Origin: Desulfuromonadaceae bacterium
Lineage (GTDB): Bacteria > Desulfobacterota > Desulfuromonadia > Geobacterales > Pseudopelobacteraceae
Direction of reading: 5' to 3'
DNA length: 64,000 bases
Assembly: GCA_028681335.1 (NCBI GenBank)
Contig: JAQUIT010000003.1
Coordinates: 62,001-126,000 of the forward strand
Of the stretch, positions 33,347-42,206 are shown piece after piece. Below the pieces are notes generated by a model that ran no database searches, was not told the DNA's origin, and saw only the letters and a list, made by a program, of their open reading frames with translations. Position 1 is the first letter of the stretch; each line of letters opens with the position of its first letter. The translations under genes were made by a program, and so were the position numbers.

Positions 33347-34450
33347 CTAGCCGCGCTGGTACTCTGCCAAGAACTTTGCTTTATAAGCGGGAAAGTTTCC
33401 TTCACCGATTGCGTGACGAATCTCCGCCATCATTGCCAGATAAAAATGGACATTATGAATAGCCGCCAGTACTGCCGAGAGAACTTCATTCGAGACAAAG
33501 AGGTGATGAAGGTAGGCTCTGGTAAAATTTTGGCAGGTGTAACAGCTGCAACTCGGATCGATAGGGAAAAAGTCACGCTTGTAGTTTTTGTTGGTTACGC
33601 GGATTCTGCCGCGACGGGTAAAGAGGGTTGCGCTTCTCGCGTAGCGGGTTGGGATGACGCAGTCAAACATGTCGATACCGCGCTCGACACTTTCCAGAAT
33701 ATCCTCAGGCAGGCCGACTCCCATAAGATAGCGCGGTTTGTCTTCAGGGAGGTGCGGGGTGGTAAAACCGACAATTTTTTTCAGGAGTTCGAGACCTTCG
33801 CCGACACTGACACCCCCGATAGCGTAGCCAGGGAGGTCCAGCTTGCGCATTTCTTTTGCGCACATTTCCCGCAGATCCTCGTACACACTTCCCTGAACAA
33901 TACCGAACAGGGCCTGGCCATTATCAGTCATGGCATTCTGGCACTCTTTCAGCCAGCGGATGGTTTTCTTTGTCGATTTTTCGGCATAGGATCGGTCGCA
34001 GGGGTAGGGGATGCATTCGTCAAACGCCATGATGATGTCGGCACCCAAATCCTGTTGGATTCTGGTTGCAGTTGCAGGATCGAGGTAAATTTCCGCCCCG
34101 GTAATCTCGTGTTTGAAAAAGACACCGTCCTCGGTGATGCGCTTATTGGGGAGCGAAAAAACCTGAAACCCGCCTGAGTCAGTCAGGATCGGTTTGTCCC
34201 ACGCCATGAACTTGTGCAGGCCGCCGGCCTTTTTCACCAGCCCCTCTCCTGGCTGGAGGTGCAGGTGATAGGTGTTGGACAGGATGATCTGTGAACCGGT
34301 CTCTTTAATCTGTGCCGGAGTAAGCGGTTTCATCGCACCGTGAGTCGCCACCGGCATAAAAATAGGAGTCTGGATATCGCCGCGTGCAGTAGAAACAACC
34401 CCCAGGCGTGCTGAACAATGGGGGTCTTTTTTGAGAAGCTTGAATTCCAT
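33347..34450 (-). CDS. tgt: Queuine/preQ1 tRNA-ribosyltransferase
   Basis: A 367-residue protein. The start at 34450 (ggagaattt ATG) gives MEFKLLKKDPHCSARLGVV. It exchanges guanine 34 for preQ1 in Asp, Asn, His and Tyr tRNAs. Family marks are FMPVATHGAMKPLTP, ILSNTYHLHLQPGEG, DSGGFQVFSL (catalytic region), GIVQGSVYEDLREMCA, IGGVSVGE, and the zinc site CSCYTCQNFTRAYLHHLF. Length is as expected for the bacterial enzyme. No queA is adjacent in the window. Confidence 0.96.
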   Translation of the reverse strand: MEFKLLKKDPHCSARLGVVSTARGDIQTPIFMPVATHGAMKPLTPAQIKETGSQIILSNTYHLHLQPGEGLVKKAGGLHKFMAWDKPILTDSGGFQVFSLPNKRITEDGVFFKHEITGAEIYLDPATATRIQQDLGADIIMAFDECIPYPCDRSYAEKSTKKTIRWLKECQNAMTDNGQALFGIVQGSVYEDLREMCAKEMRKLDLPGYAIGGVSVGEGLELLKKIVGFTTPHLPEDKPRYLMGVGLPEDILESVERGIDMFDCVIPTRYARSATLFTRRGRIRVTNKNYKRDFFPIDPSCSCYTCQNFTRAYLHHLFVSNEVLSAVLAAIHNVHFYLAMMAEIRHAIGEGNFPAYKAKFLAEYQRG

Positions 34451-34583
34451 AAATTCTCCGAAACTATGACTCAAACAATCTGCCAGAGTCTATTGTAGTA
34501 TATCAATTAGTATAGTTACTATCAGAAGGGGCATTAAAAAGCAATTTGTCAGTGCCTGATAACGGTTTGCAGCGCTGTTAAAT

Positions 34584-34598
34584 GCAAACTGTATACAC
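34584..34598 (-). promoter_or_regulatory. Operator-like palindrome shared with acnB
   Basis: GCAAACTGTATACAC here is the reverse complement of GTGTATACAGTTTGC; at acnB (22868) it is GTGTATACAGTATGC. It lies upstream of a candidate frdC promoter (TTGCAT at 34606, TAGTAT at 34629, 17-bp spacing). An outer inverted repeat, aaatgcaa / ttgcattt, surrounds it. Confidence 0.6.
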
Positions 34599-34668
34599 AA
34601 AATGGTTGCATTTTCTTAAAACGATGTTTAGTATCACCGCGGTTGAATCAAATGGTAATGTATGACTG

Positions 34669-34696
34669 CGCATCCACTTTTGGTTGACGCATCCAC
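34669..34696 (+). repeat. Direct repeat CGCATCCAC in the frdCAB leader
   Basis: Two exact copies of cgcatccac, 34669-34677 and 34688-34696, 19 bp apart start to start, just before the small leader ORF. This is a possible regulator site. Confidence 0.45.
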
Positions 34697-34722
34697 ATAA
34701 TACATCTCAAGGAGGTTTACGA

Positions 34723-34836
34723 ATGAAAGTTGTCTCCAGATTCTGTTGGCGCGGTCCTCCTGTTCATGATTTGACCGTACTGCAAAGGCCCCTGTCGTCT
34801 CAAGAAATTCACTTTGTGAAGAATAATACTATCTGA
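34723..34836 (+). CDS. Possible 37-residue leader peptide upstream of frdC
   Basis: An ATG after a strong caaggaggtttacga site opens a 37-codon frame (begins MKVVSRFCWRGPP, ends FVKNNTI) that stops 15 nt before frdC. No homology is recognised. It could be a small protein or a translational leader for the frd operon. The strong ribosome site is the main support. Confidence 0.45.
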   Translation: MKVVSRFCWRGPPVHDLTVLQRPLSSQEIHFVKNNTI

Positions 34837-34851
34837 AAAGGAAGGAACGCT

Positions 34852-35541
34852 ATGCAATTCACCTCGTCATCCATCGGCAGAAAGATCCTGATGGCGATCA
34901 CAGGCCAGGCAATGGTTCTGTTCGCTGTCGTACATCTGCTCGGTAACAGCTCCATCTTCGGGTGGCTCAATGGTGGTATCAACGCCTATGCCGAACACCT
35001 CCACAGCATGCCACTGCCTATAATCATGGGCTTTCGTCTGGTGCTGCTTGCTATTGTCTGTGTTCACATCTGGTTTGGTATCCAGTTGACCATTGAAAAC
35101 CGTGGTGGACGCCCACAGGAGTACGCAGTCAAGTCTACCCAGAAAGCAACTTTTGCCAGCGAAAACATGATCTGGACCGGGTCACTTCTGGCGCTTTTCC
35201 TCGTCTATCATCTGGCTCACTTTACATTCCAGGTTATTAATCCTGAAACTGCTGCTCTGAGCAACCTCGTTCCACTCCATGACATGATGGTTCCCAACGT
35301 AATGGGAATGGTCGTTGCCGGCTTCAAGAACTTCTTTGTGTCATTCATCTACGCTGGCGCAATGGTTGCCCTGTTTCTGCATCTTTCGCACGGCATCCAG
35401 AGTTTTTTCCAAACTATGGGTTGGAGCTGTGACAAGAGTCAGCCTGTTATTATTAAGGTAGGTACTCTGGTCGCTCTCGGTCTCTTCTTGGGCTATGTTA
35501 CCATCCCGCTGACAATTTTTGCCGGCATTCTGAAAGGTTAA
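34852..35541 (+). CDS. frdC: Succinate dehydrogenase/fumarate reductase cytochrome b subunit
   Basis: A 229-residue membrane protein with five predicted helices, of the diheme b558 type (FrdC/SdhC of Wolinella and Bacillus). Heme-ligand His candidates sit in the helices: [49 protein letters not shown]. It anchors the flavoprotein and iron-sulfur subunits and passes electrons to or from menaquinone. First gene of frdCAB, with an aaaaggaaggaacgct site. In Geobacter the same complex works in both directions. Confidence 0.92.
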   Translation: MQFTSSSIGRKILMAITGQAMVLFAVVHLLGNSSIFGWLNGGINAYAEHLHSMPLPIIMGFRLVLLAIVCVHIWFGIQLTIENRGGRPQEYAVKSTQKATFASENMIWTGSLLALFLVYHLAHFTFQVINPETAALSNLVPLHDMMVPNVMGMVVAGFKNFFVSFIYAGAMVALFLHLSHGIQSFFQTMGWSCDKSQPVIIKVGTLVALGLFLGYVTIPLTIFAGILKG

Positions 35542-35551
35542 GGGGGTTATT

Positions 35552-37465
35552 GTGATACTTGATGGAAAATGTCCAACCGGACCTATTGAACAAACCTGGG
35601 ACAAGCACCGCTTCGATCTGAAGTTGGTCAACCCTGCAAACAAGCGTAAGTATAGTGTTATTGTTGTCGGTACCGGCCTCGCTGGTGGTGCTGCTGCTGC
35701 TTCCCTTGGTGAACTTGGCTACAACGTACAGGCTTTCAGCTATCAGGATAGCCCACGTCGCGCTCATTCTATCGCAGCACAGGGCGGCATCAATGCTGCC
35801 AAAAACTATCCTAATGACGGCGACTCAATCTATCGTCTGTTCTATGACACTATCAAAGGCGGCGATTTCCGTGCCCGTGAGGCAGACGTATGGCGTCTTG
35901 CTCAGGTGTCCAACAACATTATCGATCAATGCGTAGCGCAGGGTGTCCCTTTTGGCCGTGACTATGCCGGATATCTTGACAACCGCTCTTTCGGAGGCGC
36001 TCAGGTTTCCCGTACCTTCTTTGCTCGTGGTCAGACCGGCCAGCAGCTTCTGCTTGGTGCCTACTCAGCTCTTTCACGTCAGATTAAAGCCGGTTCTGTC
36101 AAGATGTATGACCGTCGCGAGATGCTTGATCTGGTTGTCGTTGACGGTGTTGCCCGCGGCATCACCGTGCGCAACCTGGTGACAGGTGAGATGGAAAGCT
36201 ACTCAGCCGACGCTGTTTGTCTGGCAACCGGCGGATACGTCAACGTATTCTATCTTTCAACTAACGCCATGGGTTGCTCGGTCACTGCTAACTGGAAAGC
36301 CCATAAAAAAGGCGCTTTCTTCGCAAACCCATGTTACACCCAGATCCACCCTACCTGTATTCCTCAGGCTGGCGACTACCAGTCCAAGCTGACTCTGATG
36401 TCCGAGTCGCTCCGCAACGACGGTCGCGTATGGGTTCCAAAGAAGAAGGAAGATTGCGGCAAGCATCCAAACGAGATTGCTGAAGATGATCGCGATTATT
36501 ACCTCGAGCGTAAGTACCCATCCTTCGGTAACCTGGCACCACGTGATATCGCTTCCCGCGCCGCCAAGGAGCAGTGTGACGATGGTCGCGGCGTCGGACC
36601 TGGTGGACGTGGTGTGTATCTCGATTTTGCTGATTCTATTGCTCGTCTTGGGGCCGATACTATCAGTGAACGTTACGGCAACCTGTTTGAAATGTACGAA
36701 AAAATTACTGACGAAGATGGTTACAAGCGCCCGATGCGTATGTATCCTGCCCCGCACTACTCCATGGGTGGTCTCTGGGTTGATTACAACCTGATGAGTA
36801 ACATTCCTGGTCTGTTCGTGCTTGGTGAGGCCAACTTCTCTGTTCACGGCGCCAACCGCCTGGGTGCTTCTGCACTTATGCAGGGTCTCGCCGACGGCTA
36901 TTTTGTTATTCCTTACACAATCGGCGGTTACCTGGCCACAGTTAAACCTGGTCAGGTTAAAACCGATCACGCTGAATTCAAAAAGTCTGTTGAAGATGTC
37001 AAGGCTGAACAGAACAAGTATCTTTCCATCAACGGTAAAAAGACCGTATTTGAGTTTATGCGTGAACTTGGCGGCTTGATGTGGGAAAACTGCGGTATGG
37101 CACGTACCAAGGAATCGCTTGAAATCAACCTTAAGAAAATCCCCGCTCTGCGTGAAGAGTTCTGGAAGAATGTTAAGGTTACCGGAAGCGGTGCAGAACT
37201 CAACCAGCAGCTGGAAAATGCCGGACGTACAGCAGACTTCCTTGAGTTCGGTGAACTTATGTGTCGCGATGCCCTGCACCGTAACGAGTCATGCGGCGGT
37301 CACTTCCGTGCTGAATACCAGGATGCCGGTGAGGCGCAGCGTGATGATGTCAACTTCTGTTATGTTGGCGCATGGGAATACAAGGGAGACAATAAAACAC
37401 CTGAACTGCATAAAGAGCCATTGAAATTCGACAATGTACATCTCGCCGTAAGGAGTTACAAATAA
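35552..37465 (+). CDS. frdA: Succinate dehydrogenase/fumarate reductase flavoprotein subunit
   Basis: A 637-residue protein with a GTG start at 35552 (agggggttatt). The FAD-binding motif is [21 protein letters not shown], and the covalent FAD His is in [15 protein letters not shown]. Catalytic regions include [24 protein letters not shown] and [14 protein letters not shown]. The FAD-capping region is [15 protein letters not shown]. Oxidises succinate or reduces fumarate. Its stop overlaps the frdB start by 1 nt. Confidence 0.95.
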   Translation: MILDGKCPTGPIEQTWDKHRFDLKLVNPANKRKYSVIVVGTGLAGGAAAASLGELGYNVQAFSYQDSPRRAHSIAAQGGINAAKNYPNDGDSIYRLFYDTIKGGDFRAREADVWRLAQVSNNIIDQCVAQGVPFGRDYAGYLDNRSFGGAQVSRTFFARGQTGQQLLLGAYSALSRQIKAGSVKMYDRREMLDLVVVDGVARGITVRNLVTGEMESYSADAVCLATGGYVNVFYLSTNAMGCSVTANWKAHKKGAFFANPCYTQIHPTCIPQAGDYQSKLTLMSESLRNDGRVWVPKKKEDCGKHPNEIAEDDRDYYLERKYPSFGNLAPRDIASRAAKEQCDDGRGVGPGGRGVYLDFADSIARLGADTISERYGNLFEMYEKITDEDGYKRPMRMYPAPHYSMGGLWVDYNLMSNIPGLFVLGEANFSVHGANRLGASALMQGLADGYFVIPYTIGGYLATVKPGQVKTDHAEFKKSVEDVKAEQNKYLSINGKKTVFEFMRELGGLMWENCGMARTKESLEINLKKIPALREEFWKNVKVTGSGAELNQQLENAGRTADFLEFGELMCRDALHRNESCGGHFRAEYQDAGEAQRDDVNFCYVGAWEYKGDNKTPELHKEPLKFDNVHLAVRSYK

Positions 37466-38223
37466 TGAGCGATCACAAGACCATGACATTGACACTGATC
37501 GTGTGGCGCCAAAAAAGTGCCAACGATCCCGGAAAATTCGAGACCTATACAGCAAAAAATATAACTGAGCATCACTCCTTCCTGGAGATGCTGGACTGTG
37601 TTAACGAAGACTTGATCCACGCCGACAAAGATCCGATTGTTTTCGATCACGACTGTCGTGAAGGTATCTGTGGTATGTGTTCACAGATAATTAACGGTGC
37701 AGCACATGGAGGGCAGGAACGTACAACTGTCTGCCAGTTGCACATGCGTAAATTCAAGGACGGCGACACAATCTACATTGAGCCGTGGAGAGCCCGCGCT
37801 TTCCCGATCATCCGTGACCTGATTGTTGATCGCTCCGCACTGGACAAGATTATTCAATCCGGTGGTTACACCTCCTGCCATACCGGTGGTGTTGCTGACG
37901 GTAACGCCATTCTGATCCCTAAGGCTGTTGCTGATGAGGCGATGGATGCTGCCCAGTGTATCGGTTGTGGTGCATGCGTTGCTGGTTGCCCTAACGGTGC
38001 TGCCATGCTGTTCACAGGAGCAAAAGTTTCCCAGTTGGCACTTCTGCCACAGGGAAAAGGTGAAGCTTCTATGCGTGTGAAGAATATGACAAAAACCATG
38101 ACTGAATGTGGTTTTGGTAATTGCACCAATCATTACGAGTGCATGGCTGCCTGTCCGAAGGGGATAAACGTAAAGTTTATTGCCAGAATGAACCGTGAGT
38201 TCCTCAAGGCACAGTTCGCCTGA
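37465..38223 (+). CDS. frdB: Succinate dehydrogenase/fumarate reductase iron-sulfur subunit
   Basis: A 252-residue protein. The [2Fe-2S] site is in [13 protein letters not shown] plus a later Cys (TTVCQLHM). The C-terminal cubane clusters are in [17 protein letters not shown] and [18 protein letters not shown]. It carries electrons between the FAD subunit and the heme b anchor. The start (taaggagttacaaata ATG) overlaps the frdA stop by one base. A terminator follows at 38252. Confidence 0.95.
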   Translation: MSDHKTMTLTLIVWRQKSANDPGKFETYTAKNITEHHSFLEMLDCVNEDLIHADKDPIVFDHDCREGICGMCSQIINGAAHGGQERTTVCQLHMRKFKDGDTIYIEPWRARAFPIIRDLIVDRSALDKIIQSGGYTSCHTGGVADGNAILIPKAVADEAMDAAQCIGCGACVAGCPNGAAMLFTGAKVSQLALLPQGKGEASMRVKNMTKTMTECGFGNCTNHYECMAACPKGINVKFIARMNREFLKAQFA

Positions 38224-38251
38224 TTTTAAGCAGTGTTTTGAACGTTACTGT

Positions 38252-38284
38252 CGGGGTGGCCATTTGGCTGCCCCGCTTTTTTTT
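38252..38284 (+). terminator. Rho-independent terminator of frdCAB
   Basis: cggggtggcc / ggctgccccg with a short loop, then c and eight T. The T-run abuts the ribosome site of the Cas6-like gene. Confidence 0.75.
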
Positions 38285-38299
38285 GGGAGTTGATTGCCG

Positions 38300-39208
38300 G
38301 TGGAACTGGATTTTGTCCGCATTGAATGCGAAATAGTGACAGAAGTTAACGCTCAGCTAAGCACAGCACTACACAATGCACTGCGTGATTTTGAACAACA
38401 TTTCAGGTCATCAAGCTGTGCTGATGCAAATGAATCATGTGCCCGCTGCGATTGTCTCGTCACGTGCCCTTACCGGATTGTGTTTGATCAACGGTTGTCG
38501 TCTGATCCTGAAACAGTAAGACGCCATCAAAAGCCATCGTTACCATTTTCCTTGTATATACATAAAGCCGGTGTCGGTACATCAACGTGTACTGTCGGTC
38601 TTGTTATTGTCGGTAGTGCGCTAAATTATATTGAGCTTTTTCATACAACGCTGATACGGATGGTTGATGCGATTATGTGCGCAGTTCTGAACCCCTCAAA
38701 GTATGAAGTTCGCACCTATAGTCTTGATTATCAGAGTTGCAGGCATGAAATTACATATCCTGCTTCGATAGCTGTCGACGCGATTCTACTTTCTGCTCAG
38801 CATATCCTGCAGAATACGGTTCATTGTAATACGATCAGACTGGTTCTGCAGTCACCGTTACGCCTGTTGAATAATGGTGCCATTGCCCACCAGTTTGATT
38901 TTGCAATGTTCTTTCGCTCACAATTGAGGCGTTGTTCCTCGTTGTGTGCTTATTATGGTGCCGGTGAGTTTGACCTGGACTTTACAGGCCTCTCGGATGG
39001 AGCTCAAAACGTTACCGTTTTTGACGATAGAATACACTATACTCAGCCAGCTTGGTCCAAGCGGTTGAATATGGCTGGTCTTGTCGGTACTGTAAAATGT
39101 TCCGGGCTTCTTGAGCCAATGTTCTCCCTGTTGTTGCTTGGAAGTTATTTTAATGCAGGGAAGGGAGCTACATACGGATTTGGCTTTCATCGTCTTGAGG
39201 GGCTTTGA
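38300..39208 (+). CDS. Orphan Cas6-like RAMP protein
   Basis: A 302-residue protein. I place the start at the GTG at 38300 (gggag 10 nt upstream); a TTG at 38294 is possible. The N-terminal part has a cysteine group ending in a CPY motif (ESCARCDCLVTCPYRIVFDQ), as in Cas6 proteins of the PF10040 type. The C-terminal part has SPLRLLNNGAIAHQFDFAMFF, KRLNMAGLVGTVKCSG and the Gly-rich loop NAGKGATYGFGFHRLE. Cas6 enzymes cut precursor CRISPR RNA. No array and no other cas gene is in the window, so the substrate may be a distant array or another RNA. Confidence 0.8.
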   Translation: MELDFVRIECEIVTEVNAQLSTALHNALRDFEQHFRSSSCADANESCARCDCLVTCPYRIVFDQRLSSDPETVRRHQKPSLPFSLYIHKAGVGTSTCTVGLVIVGSALNYIELFHTTLIRMVDAIMCAVLNPSKYEVRTYSLDYQSCRHEITYPASIAVDAILLSAQHILQNTVHCNTIRLVLQSPLRLLNNGAIAHQFDFAMFFRSQLRRCSSLCAYYGAGEFDLDFTGLSDGAQNVTVFDDRIHYTQPAWSKRLNMAGLVGTVKCSGLLEPMFSLLLLGSYFNAGKGATYGFGFHRLEGL

Positions 39209-39526
39209 TTATAAGTGAGAAAAATCTGTATAGCAAATTAGCCCCTGTGTGTTGCCTTTACAGCCTCTAGTGTCTATTGCGCAGTCTGATATGATAGCTT
39301 TTCTGCTGTAGAGGCGGCTGAGTTTCCTCTGGAAATTGCGTATGAAGCTGCGACGCTGGAAAAATGTACCATGCAGCTTGAAGAACCTGAATTAATGCTC
39401 CCAAGGTTGAAGGTGCTTTTAAGCCGAATCTTGCCAAACTCTCTGTTTATCCGTTATCTGTCTTGAAGTGACTGGCTAAGTTTGTTACAGTCTGAATCAG
39501 AACACATTTTACGCTGAAAGGTCGTT
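39209..39526 (+). other. Intergenic region with a possible gene remnant (39290-39466)
   Basis: From 39290 to the TGA at 39466 a frame of 58 codons stays open and reads protein-like (FPLEIAYEAATLEK, PELMLPRLKVLLSRIL). It has no start codon with a ribosome site, and a stop precedes it. It may be the tail of a decayed gene. I recognise no family. Confidence 0.3.
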
Positions 39527-40720
39527 ATGAAGGTTATCATTCTGCTCGGAGATGGCATGTCGGACATTTCCTACAGCCAACTCGATAATAAGTCCCCTCT
39601 GCAGTACGCCGTTACCTCCAACATGGATTTTATGGCTCAGCATGGCCAGGTTGGCCTGGCCCATACAGTACCAGACGGTCTGCCACCCGGTAGCGATGTC
39701 GCGAATCTGTCGGTATTCGGCTATGACCCACGTAGTTGCTACACCGGTCGTTCACCGCTTGAAGCCATCAGTATGGGAGTTGAACTCGGTCCCGATGATG
39801 TTGCTTTTCGCATGAATCTGGTTACGCTCAAGGCGCAGGGGAGTTCGATTTACATGCAGGATTTTTCTGCGGGTCATATCTCTACTGCCGAGTCGCGTGA
39901 GCTGATTGAAGTGCTCCAGAATGAACTTGGTAACACAGCGATAGAATTTCACGCCGGCGTAGGCTACCGTCACCTCATGGTTTGGCGTGGCGGAAAGGAT
40001 GGCATGTGTGCTACCCCTCCCCATGACATTACCGGCAAGGCGATACTTGAACATCTTCCAAGCGGCCCTGGCGCGGATATGCTTATCAATATCATGAATC
40101 ATGCACAGATGGTGCTTCACGACCATCCGGTCAACGTGAAGCGCAAGGAACAGGGGCTTCAGCCCGCCAGCTCGATATGGCTCTGGGGACATGGCAAAAC
40201 TCCGCAGATTGAAACCTATAAGGAAAAGTTCGGGTTGAGCGGGGCGGTTATTTCTGCGGTTGATCTGATCAAGGGCATCGGTGTCTGCGCCGGTCTTGAC
40301 ATCATAAACGTTGAAGGCGCCACTGGCTATATCGATACCAATTACCTTGGTAAGGCACAGGCGGCTCTTGCTGCCCTGGAAAATCACGATTTTGTCTACG
40401 TTCATGTTGAGGCCCCCGATGAAGCATCACATGCCGGCATTATGCAGCATAAACTGCAGGCTATCGAAGATTTCGACCTTCAGTTGGTCGGAACAATACT
40501 TGAGGGTATCAAGAAATTCGATGATTATGTTGTTCTCTGCATGCCAGACCATCCGACACCAATTAAGTTGATGACCCATACTTCAGATCCGGTTCCTTTT
40601 GTCATCTATCGTAACAGGGTAGGTGATGGCAACGGTGCAACTTCCTATGATGAGGCCCAGGCGAAAGCAACCGGTTTGGTTATGGAAGGTCATAACCTGA
40701 TGCCGGCACTGCTTTTGTGA
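39527..40720 (+). CDS. apgM: 2,3-bisphosphoglycerate-independent phosphoglycerate mutase, archaeal type
   Basis: A 397-residue protein of the ApgM type within the alkaline phosphatase superfamily. Metal-binding and nucleophile regions: VIILLGDGMSD at the start, DGLPPGSDVANLSVFGYDP (nucleophile Ser), VHVEAPDEASHAG and VLCMPDHPTPIKLMTHTSDPVPFV. It interconverts 3- and 2-phosphoglycerate in glycolysis and gluconeogenesis. It is a single gene with a terminator at 40738. The length matches the family (about 400). Confidence 0.93.
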   Translation: MKVIILLGDGMSDISYSQLDNKSPLQYAVTSNMDFMAQHGQVGLAHTVPDGLPPGSDVANLSVFGYDPRSCYTGRSPLEAISMGVELGPDDVAFRMNLVTLKAQGSSIYMQDFSAGHISTAESRELIEVLQNELGNTAIEFHAGVGYRHLMVWRGGKDGMCATPPHDITGKAILEHLPSGPGADMLINIMNHAQMVLHDHPVNVKRKEQGLQPASSIWLWGHGKTPQIETYKEKFGLSGAVISAVDLIKGIGVCAGLDIINVEGATGYIDTNYLGKAQAALAALENHDFVYVHVEAPDEASHAGIMQHKLQAIEDFDLQLVGTILEGIKKFDDYVVLCMPDHPTPIKLMTHTSDPVPFVIYRNRVGDGNGATSYDEAQAKATGLVMEGHNLMPALLL

Positions 40721-40737
40721 TATGGCTATAACCTGAA

Positions 40738-40776
40738 ATGGAGTGGGCATCCATCAATTTGCGGATGCCCACTCCA
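40738..40776 (+). terminator. Rho-independent terminator
   Basis: ggagtgggcatcc / ggatgcccactcc with a 10-nt loop, then atttg. It ends apgM. Confidence 0.8.
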
Positions 40777-40881
40777 TTTGTCTCTTATACTCTCAGACTT
40801 TTACCTTTATATCTGGTGATGCATGCCACGTGTACTGTTCTCTGTGGTTTGGGTCTTTTTTCAAACGGCGATATTTAATTT

Positions 40882-41880
40882 ATGTTTATAGACCGTCTCT
40901 TAACCAGACACCTCGGTATCTCCGCACTTCGCGCACTTCTGTTGATGTGTCTCCTCTGGTATCTCGTGTGCCTTTTTATCCCTCCAGGTCAAGGCTCAGT
41001 GGTGGCTGAAATCTCGTTTCCTCCAGGAAGCGGTATACGCAAACTTGCCAATGAACTTAAGGCAGGTGGCGTCATTCGCAGTTCGTGGCATTTTGTCCTT
41101 ATGACCAGATTGCGGGGAAATGCTCATCGTCTGAAAGCAGGCGAATACCGTTTTAGCGACAATATGACTCCCGGCATGATTATGAGTAAAATTGTTTCCG
41201 GGGACGTCGACTATCGTAAATTTACCCTTCCGGAAGGGTACTCCATATATCAAGCTGCCGAACTACTGGAACAGAAGGGGTATTTCAGTAAAGATACTTT
41301 TCTTGAGAAGTGCCGTGACAGGGAAGTAGTATCGCACCTCGGTCTCAAAGAAAGTAGCGTCGAGGGTTATCTGTTTCCTGCCACCTACAACCTCTTGCGG
41401 GGAGGGAGTGAGGAAGATTTACTTGTGCAGATGGTAGAACATTTCAATAAGGCGTATGCAGCGATTCAAAGTGCGGAGGGAGAGCACCGGTTATCCCGAC
41501 ATGAGATTGTGACGTTGGCATCAATTATAGAAAAAGAGGCTGTTACAGCGGAAGAGCGACCGATAATAGCATCTGTATTTTACAATCGTTTACGGATCGG
41601 CATGCCGCTGCAGAGCGATCCAACGGCAGTTTACGGTGTTAGGGCTTTTACCGGCAAAGTGAGCAAAGGCGATATTGAACGCGTGTCACCGTATAACACC
41701 TATCTGAATAAAGGTCTGCCTCCAGGTCCAATCGGCAACCCGGGAAGGGAAGCTCTCCAGGCGGCAATGAACCCGGCAGATACGGACTATCTCTATTTCG
41801 TCGCCCGACAGGATGGTACCCACCACTTTTCACGTAATCTTGAAGAACATAACCGGGCTGTTGTGCAGTACCTCAGATGA
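40882..41880 (+). CDS. mltG: Endolytic murein transglycosylase
   Basis: A 332-residue protein with one N-terminal transmembrane helix (LRALLLMCLLWYLVCLFI), then a LysM-like region (PPGSGIRKLANELKAGGVI) and the YceG/MltG catalytic domain. The catalytic Glu is in TLASIIEKEAV, followed by VFYNRLRIGMPLQSDPTAVYG, SPYNTYLNKGLPPGPIGNPG and YLYFVARQDGTHHFS, all family hallmarks. It cuts nascent glycan strands in the periplasm. No clear Shine-Dalgarno before the ATG. Confidence 0.95.
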   Translation: MFIDRLLTRHLGISALRALLLMCLLWYLVCLFIPPGQGSVVAEISFPPGSGIRKLANELKAGGVIRSSWHFVLMTRLRGNAHRLKAGEYRFSDNMTPGMIMSKIVSGDVDYRKFTLPEGYSIYQAAELLEQKGYFSKDTFLEKCRDREVVSHLGLKESSVEGYLFPATYNLLRGGSEEDLLVQMVEHFNKAYAAIQSAEGEHRLSRHEIVTLASIIEKEAVTAEERPIIASVFYNRLRIGMPLQSDPTAVYGVRAFTGKVSKGDIERVSPYNTYLNKGLPPGPIGNPGREALQAAMNPADTDYLYFVARQDGTHHFSRNLEEHNRAVVQYLR

Positions 41881-41883
41881 TAT

Positions 41884-42206
41884 AACCTCTGGAAAAGGTC
41901 TGGATATTCGCCATACTACAAGATGGTTGAAGTTATTGGTTACGTTGGCGAAGAGCATGAACATCGAGAAGATAAAAAAGAAACCCATTCAGTGTAGCCA
42001 GCCCATGCGATACCCCGTGCTGCCGTATCCATCCCGAATAGTTCTGCTGCACGGACAAGGAGTGGGATGAATGTCATGACAACCATCCATAAAATCAGGA
42101 GCCGTTGCAGGTGGAGCTTTGGCTGGAAAGTATTTCGCAGCCTGAATAAGGCGTAAAGATGTATGTCGCCGTACAGCATGATAAATGGTCTCAGGAAGAG
42201 GTACAA
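41884..42206 (-). pseudogene. Decayed N-terminus of a membrane-anchored metallophosphoesterase
   Basis: From a TTG at 42206, overlapping the rnhB 3' end, one frame reads LYLFLRPFIMLYGDIHLYAL...GIAWAGYTEW and ends quickly. Shifting the frame near 41995-42010 restores MGFFFIFSMFMLFANVTNNF, a plausible next helix. Together these resemble the N-terminal membrane part of YkuE/YaeI-type metallophosphoesterases. The phosphoesterase domain itself is missing: the remnant ends at the mltG stop. A frameshifted, truncated relic at the end of the rnhB transcript. Confidence 0.55.

Noticed and set aside
33335-34177. 280-codon open frame antisense to tgt
   Set aside because: It lies wholly within tgt and its translation shows no domain; no start signal. 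Shadow frame.
36257-37279. Long 340-codon open frame antisense to frdA
   Set aside because: It runs opposite a clearly functional, highly conserved gene. The sequence is low in protein-like motifs and has no ribosome site. It is a codon-bias shadow.
38224-39526. CRISPR array beside the Cas6-like gene
   Set aside because: I looked on both sides for regularly spaced direct repeats of 20-40 bp and saw none.
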